Shown here: in pieces, positions 16,701-25,000 of the stretch
Layout of the letters: each line of letters opens with the position of its first letter
Position numbering within the stretch: the stretch's first letter is position 1
Assembly (NCBI GenBank): GCA_037414955.1
Contig: JBBEWH010000011.1
Span: 12,408 to 76,407, forward strand
Direction: 5' to 3'
Length of the DNA: 64,000 nt
DNA from: Phytohabitans sp037414955
GTDB taxonomy: Bacteria > Actinomycetota > Actinomycetes > Mycobacteriales > Micromonosporaceae
Made by a program: the position numbers and the translations under genes
The notes under the pieces: generated by a model
Told to the model about the DNA's origin: nothing
What the model saw: only the letters and a program-made list of their open reading frames with translations
The model's database searches: none

Positions 16701-19700
16701 GACGTGCTGGCCGCCGGGCGGCTCGCCCGCCTCCTCGCCGGTGCCCTACCCGGCGACGCGGCGCCGGGCAGCCTGGCGTTGCTACAGGTCACCACGGCCG
16801 GGGAGCGGGTGGCCGGCGACGAGCGTGTGGACCCCGCCGCGGCGGCCGTCCGGGGACTGCCCCGCGTCCTCGCTCAAGAGGTGCCGGCGGTCCGCTGGCG
16901 GAGCCTCGATCTGCCCTCCGGCGGCGAGTCCGCCGGTGGGGCGGTCGACGCGGTGCTGGCCGAGGCCGCCGACCTCGCCGGACCAGATGGCGCCGCCGGC
17001 TGGGAGTTGGCGTGGCGGGGCGGGCGGCGGTGGATCCGGGAGTGGCAGCCATGGCGGCCCGCGGCCGGCACCGGGCAGCCGGTCGACGAGCCAGTAGTGG
17101 TGATCACCGGCGGGCTGGGCAACGTCGGTCTGGCACTCGCCCGCCGGCTGGTCACCGACCAGCGCGCCCGCGTCGTGCTGGCTGGCCGCACCGGTGAGCC
17201 GGACGCCTCGGCGGCCGAGCCGCGCCTGGTCCGCCGCCGCGAGGCGCTGCGTCAGCTGCGCGCCGACGGCGGGCGGGTACAGGTCGACGTGCTCGACGTG
17301 ACGGACGCGGACGGCGTCGCGGGCCTGCTGCGCCGGGTCACCGACCAATGGGGACGGATAGATCTGTGGGTCCACGCCCCGGTGGTGATCGAACTGACCC
17401 CACTCTCCGAGGTGGCTGACGCAAGCGTGGAAGCCGTGCTCGCGCCCAAGGTCGGTGGTGCGCTGGCGCTGGCGACGGCGATCGACGCGGTGCCGCCGGC
17501 GGCCCGGCCGCGCACCGTGTTGCTGATGTCGTCGGCGGCTGGGACGGTGGGTGGTTTCGGGCTGAGCCCGTACGTGGCGGCGAGCCGGTTCCTGGACGGC
17601 TTCGCCGCGGCGACGAACGCCACGGTGGACCCCGCGGAGCTGGGCGCGCGCGGGGACGGCGTCCGGTGGTTGTCGGTGGACTCTGACCGGTGGCGGTTCG
17701 GCACCGCCGAGGAGCGCGAGTCCGTATCCGAGATCACCATGCGGTACGCCTTGGACGCCGACGACGCGGTCACCGGGCTGATCCGCCTGAGCCTCCTCGC
17801 CGCGACCGGCAGCTGCCCACCTCAGGTGGCCCTCTCTCCCGGGGAGCTCATCGGCCGCTCGCTGGCCCTGGGCGGCCGCACCGTCCACGCCGGCACCGGC
17901 GGAGGCGGCGGCACCCTGGCCGATGAGGTCGAGCGCCTGATCGCCGAGGTGTGGAGCGACGTGCTGGGGCGCCCCGTCAGCGACCGCGATGACGACTTCT
18001 TCGCGCTCGGCGGGCACTCGCTGCTGGCCACCCGGGTGCTGGCGATACTGCGGGACCAGCACGGCATCGAAGTGTCGCTGCGTGACCTGCTCGCCCACCC
18101 CACCGTCTTGGCCCTGGCCGGATTGGTATCGGCGCGATTCCCCTCCCGCGCCGAAACCGGGCCGGCGGCGGTTCCGGAGCCGGCACCAGCTCCGGCTCCG
18201 GAACCGGCGTCCGCACCGGCGACGAGCGAGCCGTTCCCCCTCACCCGGGTGCAGCACGCCTACTGGATCGGCCGGTCCGGCGCCTTCGAGCTGGGCGAGG
18301 TCGGCTGCCATTTCTATTACGAGCACGACTGCACGGGCCTCGATCTGGACCGCTACGAGCGGGCCTGGAACCGCCTGATCGAGCGGCACGAGATGTTGCG
18401 CGCCGTCGTCACCGAGGACGGGCAGAACCTGGTGCTGGACCGGATACCCAGATACAAGATCCCGGTCCTGGACTGCCGTGACGTCGCGCCGGAGGCTCGG
18501 GAGAAGGCGTTGCGGCAGCTCCGCGACCGGCTTTCGCACCGGGTGGCGGACGCTGGGCGCTGGCCGCTCGTGGAGATCCACGTTGTCCTGCTGCCGGACG
18601 ACAAGGCCCGCGTGGCGCTCTCGGTCGACGTGCTGATGTGCGACTCGGCCAGCTACATGGTCATGGATCGGGAGTTGTCCATCCTGTACCGCGATCCGGA
18701 CGCCGCGCTGCCACCCATCGGGGTCACCTTCGCCGACTGCGTGGCCGCCCTGCGGGAAAGGGCGCGGAGCGACCGCTACCGCCGCGCCGCCCGGTACTGG
18801 CTCGACCGGCTGGACACCCTGCCCGGCGGGCCCGCGCTGCCGACGCGCGCGCCGTCCGGCACGCCCCGCTTCGCCCGCCGCCGTGCGGAGCTGGACGCAG
18901 CCCAGTGGCGACGGCTGCGGGACCGGGCCACCGCGGCCAGGGTCACCCCGACCGCGGTGCTGCTCGCCGCGTACGGCGACGCGCTGGCGGACTGGTCGGG
19001 CCAGGGGCATTTCAGCATCACTCTCACCGTGTTCGACCGGCCGGCGATCCATCCCGATGTCAACCGGGTGGTGGGGGAGTTCTCCTCACTGCTCCTGCTG
19101 GAGACCGAGCGGCACGCCGGCCAGAGCTTTGGTGAGCGGGTCCGGGCGGCGCAGGAGCGCCTCTTCGCCGACCTGGACCATCGCGAGTACTCCGGACTGG
19201 AGGTGCTGGCCGAGCGGGCGCGCCGCACCGGCACCCAGACCAACGTCCCCGTCGTCTTCACCGGCATGCTCGGCCTGGACCGGATCGACGGCGCCGAGCC
19301 GCACGCGCACGACTGGCTCGGCCCGGTCGTCCACGGGGTGAGCCAGACGCCGCAGGTATGGCTGGACCACCAGGCGTTCGAGCTGCGCGGCGCGCTGATC
19401 CTCCAGTGGGACGTCAACGAGCAGATCCTCGATTCGGTGCAGGCGGACGCCGCGTTCGACGGCTACGTGCGCCAGCTGACCCGGCTGGTCGACTCCGACG
19501 AGGCGTGGTGGGACACCGGTCAGCGGCCCACGGCGACGCCCAGCGCGGCGACGGACCAGACCGCCGTGGATCAGACCACGGCACCGGGAGCACCCGACCC
19601 GGTCGAGTCGGCGCTCGCCGCTCTCTGGGCCGAGCTGCTCGACCTGGCACCCGACGGCATCCCGGTCGACGCGTCCTTCCTCAACCTCGGTGGGGACTCG

Positions 19701-22418
19701 CTCCTGGCGGTACGCATGGCGGCCTGGCTCAGGCAGCGCCTCGGCGTGGGACTGCCGCTGCCCCAGATCCGGCCCACGCTGACCATCCGGCAGCTCGCCG
19801 AGCTGGTCCGGGCGCAACCCGCCGGTGCGGCCGCCCGGCCCGGCACGGACATCCGGCTGCGCCGGCGGATCGACCGCGACGCGGCGTTCCCGATGCTGCC
19901 GCTGCAACAGGCGTACTTCGTCGGCCAGCACGGCGGATGGGAGCTGTCCTACCCGTCGGTGCACGCGTACACCGACATCCGCCTGTCCGCTGTGGACGCC
20001 GAGAACGCCGCGGCAGCACTCGACGACGCGGTGCGCCGGGTGGTCGCGCACCAGCCCATGATGCGCGCCCGGCTGCTGCCGGACGGCACGCAACGCATTC
20101 TCGACCTCGAGGATCCGTCGGTCTACCAGCCGGTGCGCACCCTCGACCTGCGCGCGGCGACCGCGGACGAGGCGGAACGGGCCCTGGCCGAGCTGCGCGC
20201 CGAGATGACCCGGCACGGCCCGGACCCCACCACCGGCCCAAGCTACGAGGCCCGGCTGACCTTCCTGCCCGGCGGGGAGGGCCGCCTGCACATTTCGTTG
20301 AGCCTGTTGACGTGCGACGGGTGGGGCGCCGGCGTGTTCGACCGGGAGATGTTCACGTACGTCGCCGACCCGAACGCGGTGCTGCCACCGCTGCTGGTGG
20401 ACTTCGGCGACTACGTGGCGGCCATGGGTCAGATCCGTCAGACGCCCGAGTGGCGGGCCGACCGGGAATGGTGGTGGGAACGGCTCCCCGGCCTCCCGGC
20501 GGCGCCGTCGCTGCCGACCGTCGCCGACCCGTACCAGGTCGATCCGCCGCTGATGGGCAGCCGGGAGGCCCGGCTGGACGGTGCGCAGTGGGCGGCGCTG
20601 CGCGCGCAGTGCGCCCGGCGCAACGTCACGCCCGCGTCGGCGCTGCTGACCGCGTACGCGATCGCGTTGTCCCGGCTCACCGGGGAGCGCCGGTTCCTGC
20701 TCAACACCCTCCAGTTCAACCGGTTGCCGCTGCACGCCGACGTGGACCGCATGATCGGGCCGTTCTCCACCACGGCCCTGGTCGTCGCGGACCTGACCGC
20801 CGGCACCACCTTCGCCGACCTGACGGCGGCCACCCAGGCCGAGGTGGGCGAGGCGCTGGCGCACAACCTCGTCACCGGCGTCGAGGTGGCCCGGGAGTTG
20901 GGCCGGCTGCGCGGCACCCAGCGTCCCGTCGCCCCGGTGGTGTTCCAGAGCACGCTGGGCATGGACAACGCCCTCGGCGGCGACCTGCCGCCGCACGCCG
21001 GGCCGCTGGGCGAGCTCGTCACCAGCGAGTACTACCAGCAGGTCAGGACGCCGCAGATCTGGCTGGAGTGCCGGGTGTTCGAGCTGCGCACCGAGTTGGT
21101 GATCAACTTCGCGCTGGTCGAGGAGCTGTTCGCCCCGGGCGTGGTCGACGGCGTGGTGGCCGACGTGACCGCGTTGACCCACGCGCTGCTGGACGGCTCC
21201 GGCTGGGACCGGCCGGTCGACCTGCCCGCCGCCGACGCGGTTACCGGCACCCGGCCACCCCACCGGGCGGAGGCGGCCCGGACGAGCGGCGCGGCCGGTG
21301 GCCCGCCGGCGGACGAGGTGGAGCGCGAGCTGGCCGGTGTCTGGTCGGACGTGCTCGGTGCGGAGCTGTGCGATCCGGCCACGGTGGACCGGAGCGCGGA
21401 CTTCTTCGCGCTCGGCGGCGACTCGCTGCTCGCGGTCCGGATGCTCGCCCGGCTGGCGACGCGGTACGGCACGCCGATCCCGCCCCGCGACTTCCTCGCC
21501 GCACCCACGCTCGCCGGCCTCGCCGCGGTGCTCCGCGACCAGGACGCCGCCCGCGACGCCGGGGCCACGAGCACCAGGGCACCGGCCCCCGACATCGCGG
21601 TTCCGCTGCGGGACGGTCGGGGAGAACCGCTGTTCCTGCTGCACCCATCCGGCGGGGACATCATCTGCTATGCGGAGTTGGCCCGGGAGCTCGACATCCC
21701 CCACCCGGTTGTCGCGCTGACCGACCCGGCGCTGGTCGACCCGGCCGCGGCCGAACCCGCGGGCCCGCCGGACGTCCCCGCCATGGTGCGGCAGTACCTC
21801 GACGTGATCCAGGCGCACCAGCCCGACGGTCCCTACCTGCTGGGCGGCTGGTCGATGGGCGGCACCGTGGCGCACGAGATGGCCGTGGAGCTGCGCCGCC
21901 GGGGCGCCGAGGTGTCCCAGCTCATCATGATCGACTCGAATAGCCCGGACCGGATCATCGCTCTGGAGGGACTGGACCGGCCGCGCGCCCGGGCGGAACT
22001 GTGGGAACGCTACCTGCGTTCGGTGGCCGCCTTCCTCGACACGGACCTGCCGGCCGACACCGGCGAGCTGGAGCGGCTGCTGCGCCAGCACGGCGTCCTC
22101 GGGCGGGACGAACCGGCGACCGCCCGGCGCTTCGAGGTGTTCGTGCGGCACCTGGACGGCCTTGCCCGGCACACCGCCCATCCCCTCGACGCCGCGGTGC
22201 CGGTGCTGCTCCTGCGCACCGGGCGGACCTCGCCCACCAACACCAGGATCGGAATGGGCGTGGACGACGCCTTCGACGAGGTCGACCTCGGGTGGGGACC
22301 GTATGTCGCCGGCCGGCTGACCATCAAGCTGGTCGACGCCCATCACTACTCGATGCTGCGGGCACCCGCCGTCGCCGCGGTCGCGCGGCACATCGGCGCC
22401 GCCCTGGCATCGACCTGA
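13752..22418 (+). CDS. Hybrid PKS/NRPS: KS-AT-KR-ACP-Cy-PCP-Cy*-PCP-TE (HMWP1-like)
   Basis: A megasynthase of 2888 residues starting at TTG 13752 after GAGGAG; upstream in-frame codons overlap the methyltransferase gene. Domains: KS (1-425; Cys178 in GATCATS, His314 in HGTGTPLGDP, His352 in GNIGHADSA); AT (~520-840; Ser620 in GHSIGEY, with TPGHS where malonyl ATs usually show HAFHS); KR (~1000-1300; GGLGNVG, Ser1261, Tyr1274). ACP (Ser1423). First Cy (~1490-1930; D1626, D1631, S1634, canonical DxxxxDxxS). PCP (Ser1983). Second Cy (~2040-2470) with the motif degraded to S2184-D2189-G2192. PCP (Ser2558). TE (Ser2701 in GGWSMGG). No A domain is present, so cysteine must be loaded in trans by the A domain of 34630-40404, as for yersiniabactin. 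No C-MT or N-MT is embedded, unlike HMWP1. It likely extends an aryl-thiazoline chain by one ketide and one or two cysteines, then releases it. Confidence 0.9.
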   Translation: MTEPVAVVGLACRFPDAPHADALWDLLVGEREGLTRFTDAELAQRGVPGELRRNPFYIPVGGVLTDQDRFDPTPFGIGAPEAEVLDPQQRLFLECAWHALEDAGHGGARDAGVVGTFAGSALSAYLMTNLAGRFDPMGGADPAGSLELHGANVADYLPLRTAYRLGLTGPAVSVGATCATSLVAVHLAAQALLNGECDTAIAGGVSLRVPQGLGYLYVPDGPFSRDGHTRPYAAGASGTVFTQGVGVVVLRRLSDALRDRDPIRGVILGSAVGNDGAERVGFTAPSVTGQARTVAEALGVADLHPTDISYVEGHGTGTPLGDPIEVRALSRVFGSASRPWCGLGSVKGNIGHADSAAGIGGLIKTLLALQHRIIPASRYARQPNPELDLSGSALRLVAETEAWEPVNGGRRAGVSSFGVGGVDCHVVVAEAPDLRAGPRDERAQLLLVSAATGEACRAAALHLADRLAQARPDDQLDDVAHTLVVGRIEQAARAAVAVRPGQDPAEALRRATPVTPPPGRAARVVFAFPGGDAQYAGMARGLYADEPAFAAAVDDVAATLHRLTGDDPRDVMLAAPDDEAARAAARAPRTGLPALYTAAVATATLLEHYDLRPDLVLGHSIGEYAAAVTAGVLSAGQAAELVAERSTRMATLPAGAMLAAQITEHDARALLAEHPDLDLAAVNAPEACALSGPRAAVEEAARRLAAAGRHARVLPIDTPGHSRLVEPIMPALRAVASRLTPKPPAIPLVTTITGRLASVEELTDPDYWARHLRSTVRFADAMRTALADGPAIVVQVGPGTGIASLAAQCGRDAVTAALTTFPEPQDPAAAPVPARDAFLSALGQLWCHGAPIDTEILCRGERRRLSLPGYAFQRDRFWIEPPARPRAGGGVGPVAAEPDAAEPLQVPAWRQLPPGGEPGRLAGTRWLVWGGGAPTPALEAALRQDGADVRTATTLGAGERLDGVLWLPGPPAEGAEPHVRAHADVLAAGRLARLLAGALPGDAAPGSLALLQVTTAGERVAGDERVDPAAAAVRGLPRVLAQEVPAVRWRSLDLPSGGESAGGAVDAVLAEAADLAGPDGAAGWELAWRGGRRWIREWQPWRPAAGTGQPVDEPVVVITGGLGNVGLALARRLVTDQRARVVLAGRTGEPDASAAEPRLVRRREALRQLRADGGRVQVDVLDVTDADGVAGLLRRVTDQWGRIDLWVHAPVVIELTPLSEVADASVEAVLAPKVGGALALATAIDAVPPAARPRTVLLMSSAAGTVGGFGLSPYVAASRFLDGFAAATNATVDPAELGARGDGVRWLSVDSDRWRFGTAEERESVSEITMRYALDADDAVTGLIRLSLLAATGSCPPQVALSPGELIGRSLALGGRTVHAGTGGGGGTLADEVERLIAEVWSDVLGRPVSDRDDDFFALGGHSLLATRVLAILRDQHGIEVSLRDLLAHPTVLALAGLVSARFPSRAETGPAAVPEPAPAPAPEPASAPATSEPFPLTRVQHAYWIGRSGAFELGEVGCHFYYEHDCTGLDLDRYERAWNRLIERHEMLRAVVTEDGQNLVLDRIPRYKIPVLDCRDVAPEAREKALRQLRDRLSHRVADAGRWPLVEIHVVLLPDDKARVALSVDVLMCDSASYMVMDRELSILYRDPDAALPPIGVTFADCVAALRERARSDRYRRAARYWLDRLDTLPGGPALPTRAPSGTPRFARRRAELDAAQWRRLRDRATAARVTPTAVLLAAYGDALADWSGQGHFSITLTVFDRPAIHPDVNRVVGEFSSLLLLETERHAGQSFGERVRAAQERLFADLDHREYSGLEVLAERARRTGTQTNVPVVFTGMLGLDRIDGAEPHAHDWLGPVVHGVSQTPQVWLDHQAFELRGALILQWDVNEQILDSVQADAAFDGYVRQLTRLVDSDEAWWDTGQRPTATPSAATDQTAVDQTTAPGAPDPVESALAALWAELLDLAPDGIPVDASFLNLGGDSLLAVRMAAWLRQRLGVGLPLPQIRPTLTIRQLAELVRAQPAGAAARPGTDIRLRRRIDRDAAFPMLPLQQAYFVGQHGGWELSYPSVHAYTDIRLSAVDAENAAAALDDAVRRVVAHQPMMRARLLPDGTQRILDLEDPSVYQPVRTLDLRAATADEAERALAELRAEMTRHGPDPTTGPSYEARLTFLPGGEGRLHISLSLLTCDGWGAGVFDREMFTYVADPNAVLPPLLVDFGDYVAAMGQIRQTPEWRADREWWWERLPGLPAAPSLPTVADPYQVDPPLMGSREARLDGAQWAALRAQCARRNVTPASALLTAYAIALSRLTGERRFLLNTLQFNRLPLHADVDRMIGPFSTTALVVADLTAGTTFADLTAATQAEVGEALAHNLVTGVEVARELGRLRGTQRPVAPVVFQSTLGMDNALGGDLPPHAGPLGELVTSEYYQQVRTPQIWLECRVFELRTELVINFALVEELFAPGVVDGVVADVTALTHALLDGSGWDRPVDLPAADAVTGTRPPHRAEAARTSGAAGGPPADEVERELAGVWSDVLGAELCDPATVDRSADFFALGGDSLLAVRMLARLATRYGTPIPPRDFLAAPTLAGLAAVLRDQDAARDAGATSTRAPAPDIAVPLRDGRGEPLFLLHPSGGDIICYAELARELDIPHPVVALTDPALVDPAAAEPAGPPDVPAMVRQYLDVIQAHQPDGPYLLGGWSMGGTVAHEMAVELRRRGAEVSQLIMIDSNSPDRIIALEGLDRPRARAELWERYLRSVAAFLDTDLPADTGELERLLRQHGVLGRDEPATARRFEVFVRHLDGLARHTAHPLDAAVPVLLLRTGRTSPTNTRIGMGVDDAFDEVDLGWGPYVAGRLTIKLVDAHHYSMLRAPAVAAVARHIGAALAST

Positions 22419-22430
22419 GGGAGCGCGGAC

Positions 22431-23999
22431 ATGAAGGAAGGGGAGCGACCGTCCATGGGGCAGATCTCACGCCGTTCGGCGCTGCGGGCGGGGGCACTGA
22501 TCACTGGCTTGGCGGTGGCGCCGCTGGCCGGTGCCTGCGGGTCGGCGGACGCCGAGGACGCCGACCGGGCCGGCGAGGCCAGCGGCACGCTGCGCTTCGG
22601 CGGCATCGGATCCGCGACCGCGGTGACCACCGACCCGCATGGCGGCATTCCCAGCGAATCAGACTGGGCACGGATGAGTGCTCTCTACGACGTGCTCACG
22701 ATGCCCGCCCCGGACGGCGGCGTCCGGCCCTGGCTGGCCACCTCGTGGACGGCTGAGGCCGGCGCGACACGGCACCGCTTCCAGCTGCGGACCGATGCCA
22801 CGTTCAGCGACGGCCGGCCGGTACGCGCCGCCGACGTGCTCTTCTCGCTGCGCCGGATCGCCGCCAAGAGCGCGGAGAACGGCGGGCGGATCGGCACCAT
22901 CGATGTCGACCGGTCGCGAGCCGATGGGGACCACGCGGTGGTCCTGCTGACCACCGCCCCCGACGCCGACGTGGCCCGCGCCCTGGCCGGTCAGTGCTTC
23001 ATCGTTCCGGACGGCACGCAGAGCTTCGACAAGCCGGTTGGCTCCGGCCCGTTCCTGCTGTCCACACTGGATGGCGGGACGGCGGCGTTGACGCGCAACG
23101 ACAAGTGGTGGGGCGACGGCCCGAAGGTGGACGCCCTGGAGATCCGCGGATTCGCCGATCCCCAGGCGCTCGCCACGGCGGTGACCTCCGGGGAGATCGA
23201 CCTGGCGGCCAACGTCGGATACGCGACGGCGCGCGGTGCCGAGCGCACCGGCCGTCTCACGGTGGTCCGGCGCACCGCCGCGGCCAGTTACCCGCTGATC
23301 ATGAACATGTCCCACCCACCGTTCGACAAGATCGAGGTCCGCCGGGCCATCAAGCTGGCGGTCGACCGGCAGGCGCTGGTCGACGCGGTGCTCCTGGGGT
23401 ATGGCAAGCCGGGCAACGACGCCCCGCATCCCGTCGACTCCTCCTATCCGAGCGATCTTCCCGCTCCCCGGCGCGACCTGGACCAGGCCCGCCGGCTGCT
23501 GGACCAGGCCGGTTACGGCAGCGGCTTCGCGGCCGTCATCCACGCCACGACGTCCTACCCCACCATGGTCAGCGCCGCGACCCTGATCGGCCAGCAGTTG
23601 GCCGAGGTGGGCATCCGGGCCACCGTGAAGGAACACCCGCCGGAGACCTACTGGGCCCAGATCTACACCAAGGTCCCGCTCTACATCGGATACACCACCG
23701 ACGCGCTGCCCATCCAGCACTGGGCACGGGCGACGACGCTCAGCACCGCCCCGGTCAACGAGACCGGATGGCGCAGTCCGCGGTTCGACGCCGCGTTCGC
23801 CGCCGCCATGGCCACAATGGACGCCGACGAGCGGCGGCGGCTGCTCGGCCAGCTCCAGCGGCAACTCGCCGACGAGGGCGGCTGGGTCATGTGGGGACTG
23901 GGCGACGGCGTCGATGTGACCGCCAAGGGCGTCCGCGACGTGCCGACCGCCTCCGGCTTCGCCCGGTACTCGATGGCCGGCGTATGGCTGGACAGGTGA
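22431..23999 (+). CDS. Opp/Nik-type ABC transporter substrate-binding lipoprotein
   Basis: Family 5 extracellular solute-binding protein, 522 residues. ATG 22431 lies 12 bases after the PKS stop; ATG 22455 (MGQISRRSALRAG) is also possible and has AAGGAAGGGGAG before it. The signal has a twin-arginine-like SRRSALRAG and lipobox LAGAC. Mature landmarks are WTAEAGATRHRFQLRTDATFSDGRPV (family signature region), then RRAIKLAVDRQALVDAVLLG and LDQARRLLDQAGYG. Relatives bind oligopeptides, nickel complexes or metallophores (NikA, CntA, OppA). Being second in the synthase operon, it probably captures the cluster's own metal-loaded product. Confidence 0.85.
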   Translation: MKEGERPSMGQISRRSALRAGALITGLAVAPLAGACGSADAEDADRAGEASGTLRFGGIGSATAVTTDPHGGIPSESDWARMSALYDVLTMPAPDGGVRPWLATSWTAEAGATRHRFQLRTDATFSDGRPVRAADVLFSLRRIAAKSAENGGRIGTIDVDRSRADGDHAVVLLTTAPDADVARALAGQCFIVPDGTQSFDKPVGSGPFLLSTLDGGTAALTRNDKWWGDGPKVDALEIRGFADPQALATAVTSGEIDLAANVGYATARGAERTGRLTVVRRTAAASYPLIMNMSHPPFDKIEVRRAIKLAVDRQALVDAVLLGYGKPGNDAPHPVDSSYPSDLPAPRRDLDQARRLLDQAGYGSGFAAVIHATTSYPTMVSAATLIGQQLAEVGIRATVKEHPPETYWAQIYTKVPLYIGYTTDALPIQHWARATTLSTAPVNETGWRSPRFDAAFAAAMATMDADERRRLLGQLQRQLADEGGWVMWGLGDGVDVTAKGVRDVPTASGFARYSMAGVWLDR

Positions 24000-25000
24000 C
24001 CGGCGCGTCCCCGACCGCACCGGCGGGCTGGCGCCACGGCCGCCCGGGCCGGCGCCGCGCCGTCGCGGTGCTCCTGCTGGCTGGCCGGATCACCGGCACC
24101 CTGCTGGGAATCTGCGCGGCGGTGTTCCTGCTCACCGAGATCCTGCCCGGAAACGCCGCTACCGTGATCGCCGGCACCCAGGCGGACGCCGGACGCATCG
24201 CCGCGCTTGAGGCCCGCGCCGGCCTGGACGCCGCGCCGTGGGAACGGTTCGGCCACTGGCTCGGCGGGCTCGTCACCGGTGACTTCGGACGGTCGCTGAT
24301 CGACGGCCGTCCGGTGGGCGCGCTGCTGGTCGAGCGGCTCACCGCCACCCTGTGGATCGCGGTACCGGCCTGGCTGCTCGCCACCGTCGGTGGCGTGCTG
24401 ATCGCGTTCCTCCTGGCGTGGCGCGCCGGCGGCCGGGCCGAACGGGTCGGTTCCGGGCTGGTCGCCGCGGTCTGCGGATTTCCCGAGGTCGTGCTGGTCA
24501 CCGTCCTCGTGGTGCTGCTGGCGAACACCTTTCACCTGTTGCCCGCGGTGTCCCTGATCCCGGCCGGGGGGACGCCCGCCGACCGGCCCGGGATCCTGGT
24601 CCTGCCCGTGCTGGCCATCGCGCTGCCGTCCATGGCCTGGTGCGGGCGGCTGCTGCGCGGGCCCGCGGTCGACGTGCTGCGTCGTCCGTTCGCCACCGAC
24701 GCGCTGCTGCGCGGTGTGCCGCCGTGGCGGGTGGTGCTACGCCACGGACTGCCCCACCTGGCCGCGCCGCTGGCCCAGCTCGCGACCGTGCTGGCGGCCG
24801 CGAGCCTGGCCAACACCGCCGTGGTGGAGACACTGCTGGCGTACCAAGGGCTGGGTCAGCTCCTGGCCGGCGCGGTCGCCAGCCGGGACGTGCCGGTGGT
24901 GCAGGGTGTCGCGGTCCTGCTCGCGGGCTTGGTGCTGGTGGCGTTCCTGGCCAGCGACGCGCTCGCCGCGGCGCTGGCTCGCCGCGGCGGCGTGCGATGA
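23996..25000 (+). CDS. Opp/Nik-type ABC transporter permease (DppB-like)
   Basis: Inner-membrane permease, 334 residues from GTG 23996 (GTGA overlap with the receptor stop); ATG 23984 is an alternative 12 bases upstream. The typical first helix FLLTEILPGN is followed by a periplasmic loop (ARAGLDAAPWERFGHWLGGLVTGDFG) and about five more helices. The coupling region is LLRGVPPWRVVLRHGLPHLAAPL and the C-terminal ETLLAYQGLGQLLAGAVASRDVPVVQG is the DppB/NikB signature. Pairs with the DppC-like part of the next gene, which overlaps it (ATGA). Confidence 0.87.
   Translation: MTGASPTAPAGWRHGRPGRRRAVAVLLLAGRITGTLLGICAAVFLLTEILPGNAATVIAGTQADAGRIAALEARAGLDAAPWERFGHWLGGLVTGDFGRSLIDGRPVGALLVERLTATLWIAVPAWLLATVGGVLIAFLLAWRAGGRAERVGSGLVAAVCGFPEVVLVTVLVVLLANTFHLLPAVSLIPAGGTPADRPGILVLPVLAIALPSMAWCGRLLRGPAVDVLRRPFATDALLRGVPPWRVVLRHGLPHLAAPLAQLATVLAAASLANTAVVETLLAYQGLGQLLAGAVASRDVPVVQGVAVLLAGLVLVAFLASDALAAALARRGGVR

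Noticed and set aside
19086..22391. 1101-codon minus-strand open frame
   Set aside because: Lies entirely inside the PKS/NRPS gene; composition is the GC-skewed antisense pattern and no motif is present.
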